Shown piece by piece: positions 62,208 to 64,000 of a stretch of 64,000 nucleotides of DNA. The translations under genes were made by a program, and so were the position numbers. Origin of the DNA: Tritrichomonas musculus (lineage: Eukaryota; Parabasalia; Tritrichomonadida; Tritrichomonadidae); the NCBI GenBank assembly GCA_039105265.1, contig JAPFFF010000003.1, forward strand, positions 2,046,001-2,110,000. Direction: 5' to 3'. Within the stretch, counting starts at the first letter, position 1; every line of letters begins with the position of its first letter. Below the pieces are notes generated by a model. It saw only the letters and a list, made by a program, of their open reading frames with translations. It was not told the DNA's origin and ran no database searches.

Positions 62208-64000
62208 TTATTGGACTTCACAAACAACATCACAACCGACATATGAATCAGAGATCAAATATATACGCAATGGTTTTGCCATTTCAGCTTGATCTAATTC
62301 TATTACTACTTCTTCTTTTCTTTCAAAGGAAACCTTTTGTATAGACAACAACTCTTCCAACTCATCAGAAACCAAAATATACCAATTTTCGGTCTTTCTA
62401 ATCGGGAACCTTGGAGCAAATACGTATCGAGAAACAATTTCATCCTCTTCAATATCTCTTTCTAGCGTAACGTTAATCGTTGTTGGACCACTTTTCATAG
62501 CAGTCAATTGTATTGAAGGATAAACGTTTGCAGCGTCACAGATTCTTTGCCATTTCTCCTCAATTCCAATAGATTTAAGTTTATCAGCATCTTTTGGATC
62601 ATCAGGAGCAGCTGAATCAATTATTTGCTTACAGATCTCTTCGCCATTCGCTTCATCACCCGCCAAGTCACGCAATTGATCAATCGTATTTACATTTCGC
62701 TCAGAAAACTTACAGGCAGCATCGAGAGTAATGAAGGGAAGCTGAAGGAGCTCTGAATAACCAATGGCTACGGCTTGTACAATTCGCTGAAGAAGCTGAA
62801 TCGCACCTACAGTTGGCTTCAACCATCCACGAGCTGCGGCAACATCAACAGCAGTTGGTGCAATTCTCAAAAAGGCTGTACAAACCATATTTAACGGATC
62901 TCTGCATTCGTCTGGAATTGGAAGACGACTCATGTGACTCTTCAATAAAACAGCTGCAAAAGTGGATGGATCATCAGGCTCTCCTCCAACTGCAAAATCT
63001 GGAAATCTCTTCATTAAATCAGCAACAACCTTTGGAGAACGAAGAGGAATCATTGACATTTCAGTGGATGCACAAATAATACGAAGAAGCTTATTATGAC
63101 CAGAATCTTTGGTCACCATTTGGACAATCAAGTTGGCAGTTGATGGATCAATTCTATGATTTGCTGCTATTTGGCCAATAGGCAAAATTGAGATCATAAC
63201 ATCATCTGTTTGTTGCTCTACTTGAACTTTCACTTGTTCGTTGCTGTTAGATGCATCTTCTATTTGCTCATCTTGAACTTCTTCTTCGTAGACTTCGATG
63301 GCCTTGATTCTCTTGAGTTCTTCCGTCGTGTTATCAACAAGTTCTGAGACGTAGTCAGCAAGAAATTCAGGCTTGTTTGAAATTAATCCGTAATAGGAAG
63401 GATTAGATATGAGACGACGATAAAAGAATGTTTTTGTTATGTAACGAACAAGATTTCCTTTGCTTAATGCAAGACCAAGTGAGATTTCAATGTTGAAGGA
63501 ATCTTGGGCGACTAAGTCAAGATTAGATTCGACACAGATTGGTTCTGTTAAGAAGGATAAATAGTAGAGCTTTCTTGGAGTATGTGTAAAGAGAACAAAT
63601 CGTCCTCCATCCATTACATATCCCATTGCTTCCATTGTGAAAACGATTGGATATTCAATATGTTGATGATTTGTTCCATCATAAATATCTGTTCCTTTCA
63701 TTGCTATGACGTCTGCACACATGTTTATTTCCCAGACACTTTCTATAACAGCTACAATGCAACCGAAAATAGTACCAAAATGAGAGAGGATTTTGTCTTT
63801 GTCACTTTCTGTGAGTGATGGATAGTAAAGAGCTACACCAAATTCGGCTATTTGATTTAATGTTGGATTGTCAAATTGAGGAACAGGGAAACCAGGTGAT
63901 ACTTTACCATCATCTTCAATGTTTCTGGCAAAAAGTTTTGGGTTTTGTCCAATTCCTGCAAAATTGATTAATTCAAAAGCAGTTAGGAACATCTGGCTTT
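62208..64000 (-). CDS. Brr2-like spliceosomal helicase, C-terminal cassette (5' part outside window)
   Basis: The frame is open to the window edge, so the visible 597 residues are the C-terminal part of a much longer protein. They cover the end of the second RecA cassette (CADVIAMKGTDIYDGTNHQH and YPIVFTMEAMGYVMDGGRFVLFTHTPRK, compare Brr2 Y-Y-N-G-K...Y-P-I...M-x-G), LYYLSFLTEPICVES, the winged helix (FFYRRLISNPSYYGL, compare TFLYRRMTQNPNYY) and the whole Sec63 unit (HMSRLPIP, GWLKPTVGAIQLLQRIVQA, QLPFITLDAACKFSERNV). It ends in the IgG-like domain finishing DSYVGCDVVCEVQ (compare DAYMGCDQEY). Brr2 unwinds U4/U6 in the U5 snRNP. The C-terminal cassette is normally regulatory. Confidence 0.9.
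   Translation of the reverse strand, partial: SQMFLTAFELINFAGIGQNPKLFARNIEDDGKVSPGFPVPQFDNPTLNQIAEFGVALYYPSLTESDKDKILSHFGTIFGCIVAVIESVWEINMCADVIAMKGTDIYDGTNHQHIEYPIVFTMEAMGYVMDGGRFVLFTHTPRKLYYLSFLTEPICVESNLDLVAQDSFNIEISLGLALSKGNLVRYITKTFFYRRLISNPSYYGLISNKPEFLADYVSELVDNTTEELKRIKAIEVYEEEVQDEQIEDASNSNEQVKVQVEQQTDDVMISILPIGQIAANHRIDPSTANLIVQMVTKDSGHNKLLRIICASTEMSMIPLRSPKVVADLMKRFPDFAVGGEPDDPSTFAAVLLKSHMSRLPIPDECRDPLNMVCTAFLRIAPTAVDVAAARGWLKPTVGAIQLLQRIVQAVAIGYSELLQLPFITLDAACKFSERNVNTIDQLRDLAGDEANGEEICKQIIDSAAPDDPKDADKLKSIGIEEKWQRICDAANVYPSIQLTAMKSGPTTINVTLERDIEEDEIVSRYVFAPRFPIRKTENWYILVSDELEELLSIQKVSFERKEEVVIELDQAEMAKPLRIYLISDSYVGCDVVCEVQ

Noticed and set aside
1..64000. Spliceosomal introns with the trichomonad GT...ACTAACACACAG pattern
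   Set aside because: I saw no such branch-site/3' splice string, and all long frames are continuous. The two frame breaks (helicase, PIP kinase) sit at places better explained by indels.
1..64000. CRISPR arrays, rRNA genes, telomere repeats
   Set aside because: No regularly spaced identical repeats, no rRNA core sequences and no telomere-like arrays were seen.

Overview
This is an AT-rich (roughly 70% A+T by eye), gene-dense and apparently intronless nuclear segment of a parabasalid protist. It is most likely a trichomonad and, by inference, a Tritrichomonas-like species. The main evidence is an initiator-binding (IBD) domain protein (30177-31034), a domain family known from trichomonads. 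A TKL-type kinase, many lineage-specific Asn/Gln-rich proteins and a degenerate DNA-element remnant beside short inverted-repeat elements fit this. No virus of people, animals or crops is recognised.

Layout, left to right. 1-7016: 3' part of a TKL kinase, ribosomal protein uS11, a HEAT-repeat (PR65-like) protein, a possible C2 protein and an APH-1-like gamma-secretase subunit. 7458-14721: a 1577-residue orphan with three clathrin-box-like motifs, 1.4 kb of non-coding DNA, and a BTB-like/tubby-like protein. 14949-23589: a SENP8/NEDP1-like protease, a type II membrane glycosyltransferase-like protein, a coiled-coil orphan, a long spacer with a 32-bp palindrome and a candidate miniature transposon, a PPP phosphatase, a bacterial-looking short-chain dehydrogenase and a beta-helix surface protein. 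24132-31034: a PP2A B56 subunit, a Raptor-like TORC1 scaffold and the IBD protein. 31035-41078: a 1.8 kb spacer, a coiled-coil protein, a small orphan, a BET (bromodomain + ET) protein, a RAD23-like UBL/UBA protein and a degenerate ABC1/UbiB-like pseudokinase.

41331-46022 differs from its surroundings. It is less AT-rich and uses CGA and GTT codons freely. It holds a frameshifted superfamily 2 helicase, two diverged copies of a small gene, a tRNA-like sequence, hairpin-bearing direct repeats, 24-bp tandem repeats and a 5'-truncated ORF. I read it as the decaying remnant of a larger virus-like or Maverick/Polinton-like DNA element; the class is not proven because no integrase, DNA polymerase or capsid gene is visible. 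About 240 bp to its right is a clean 331-bp foldback element with an 8-bp target-site duplication.

46725-64000 returns to host genes: a macro-domain protein, a secreted protein with a novel twin-CX3C repeat, a phosphatidylinositol-phosphate kinase with a homopolymer frameshift in its tail, V-ATPase subunit G, a VPS8/VPS11-like tethering subunit, an RRM-like protein, a DMT-type transporter and the C-terminal part of the Brr2 spliceosomal helicase.

Themes running through the window are membrane traffic (VPS8-like, V-ATPase G, PIP kinase, clathrin-box protein), PP2A/TOR signalling (PR65-like, B56, PPP catalytic subunit, Raptor-like) and ubiquitin-like pathways (SENP8-like, RAD23-like). There is no sign of operons. 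Divergent pairs share short spacers (84 bp at 15594-15677). All family calls come from reading motifs in the translated sequence; no database search was possible.
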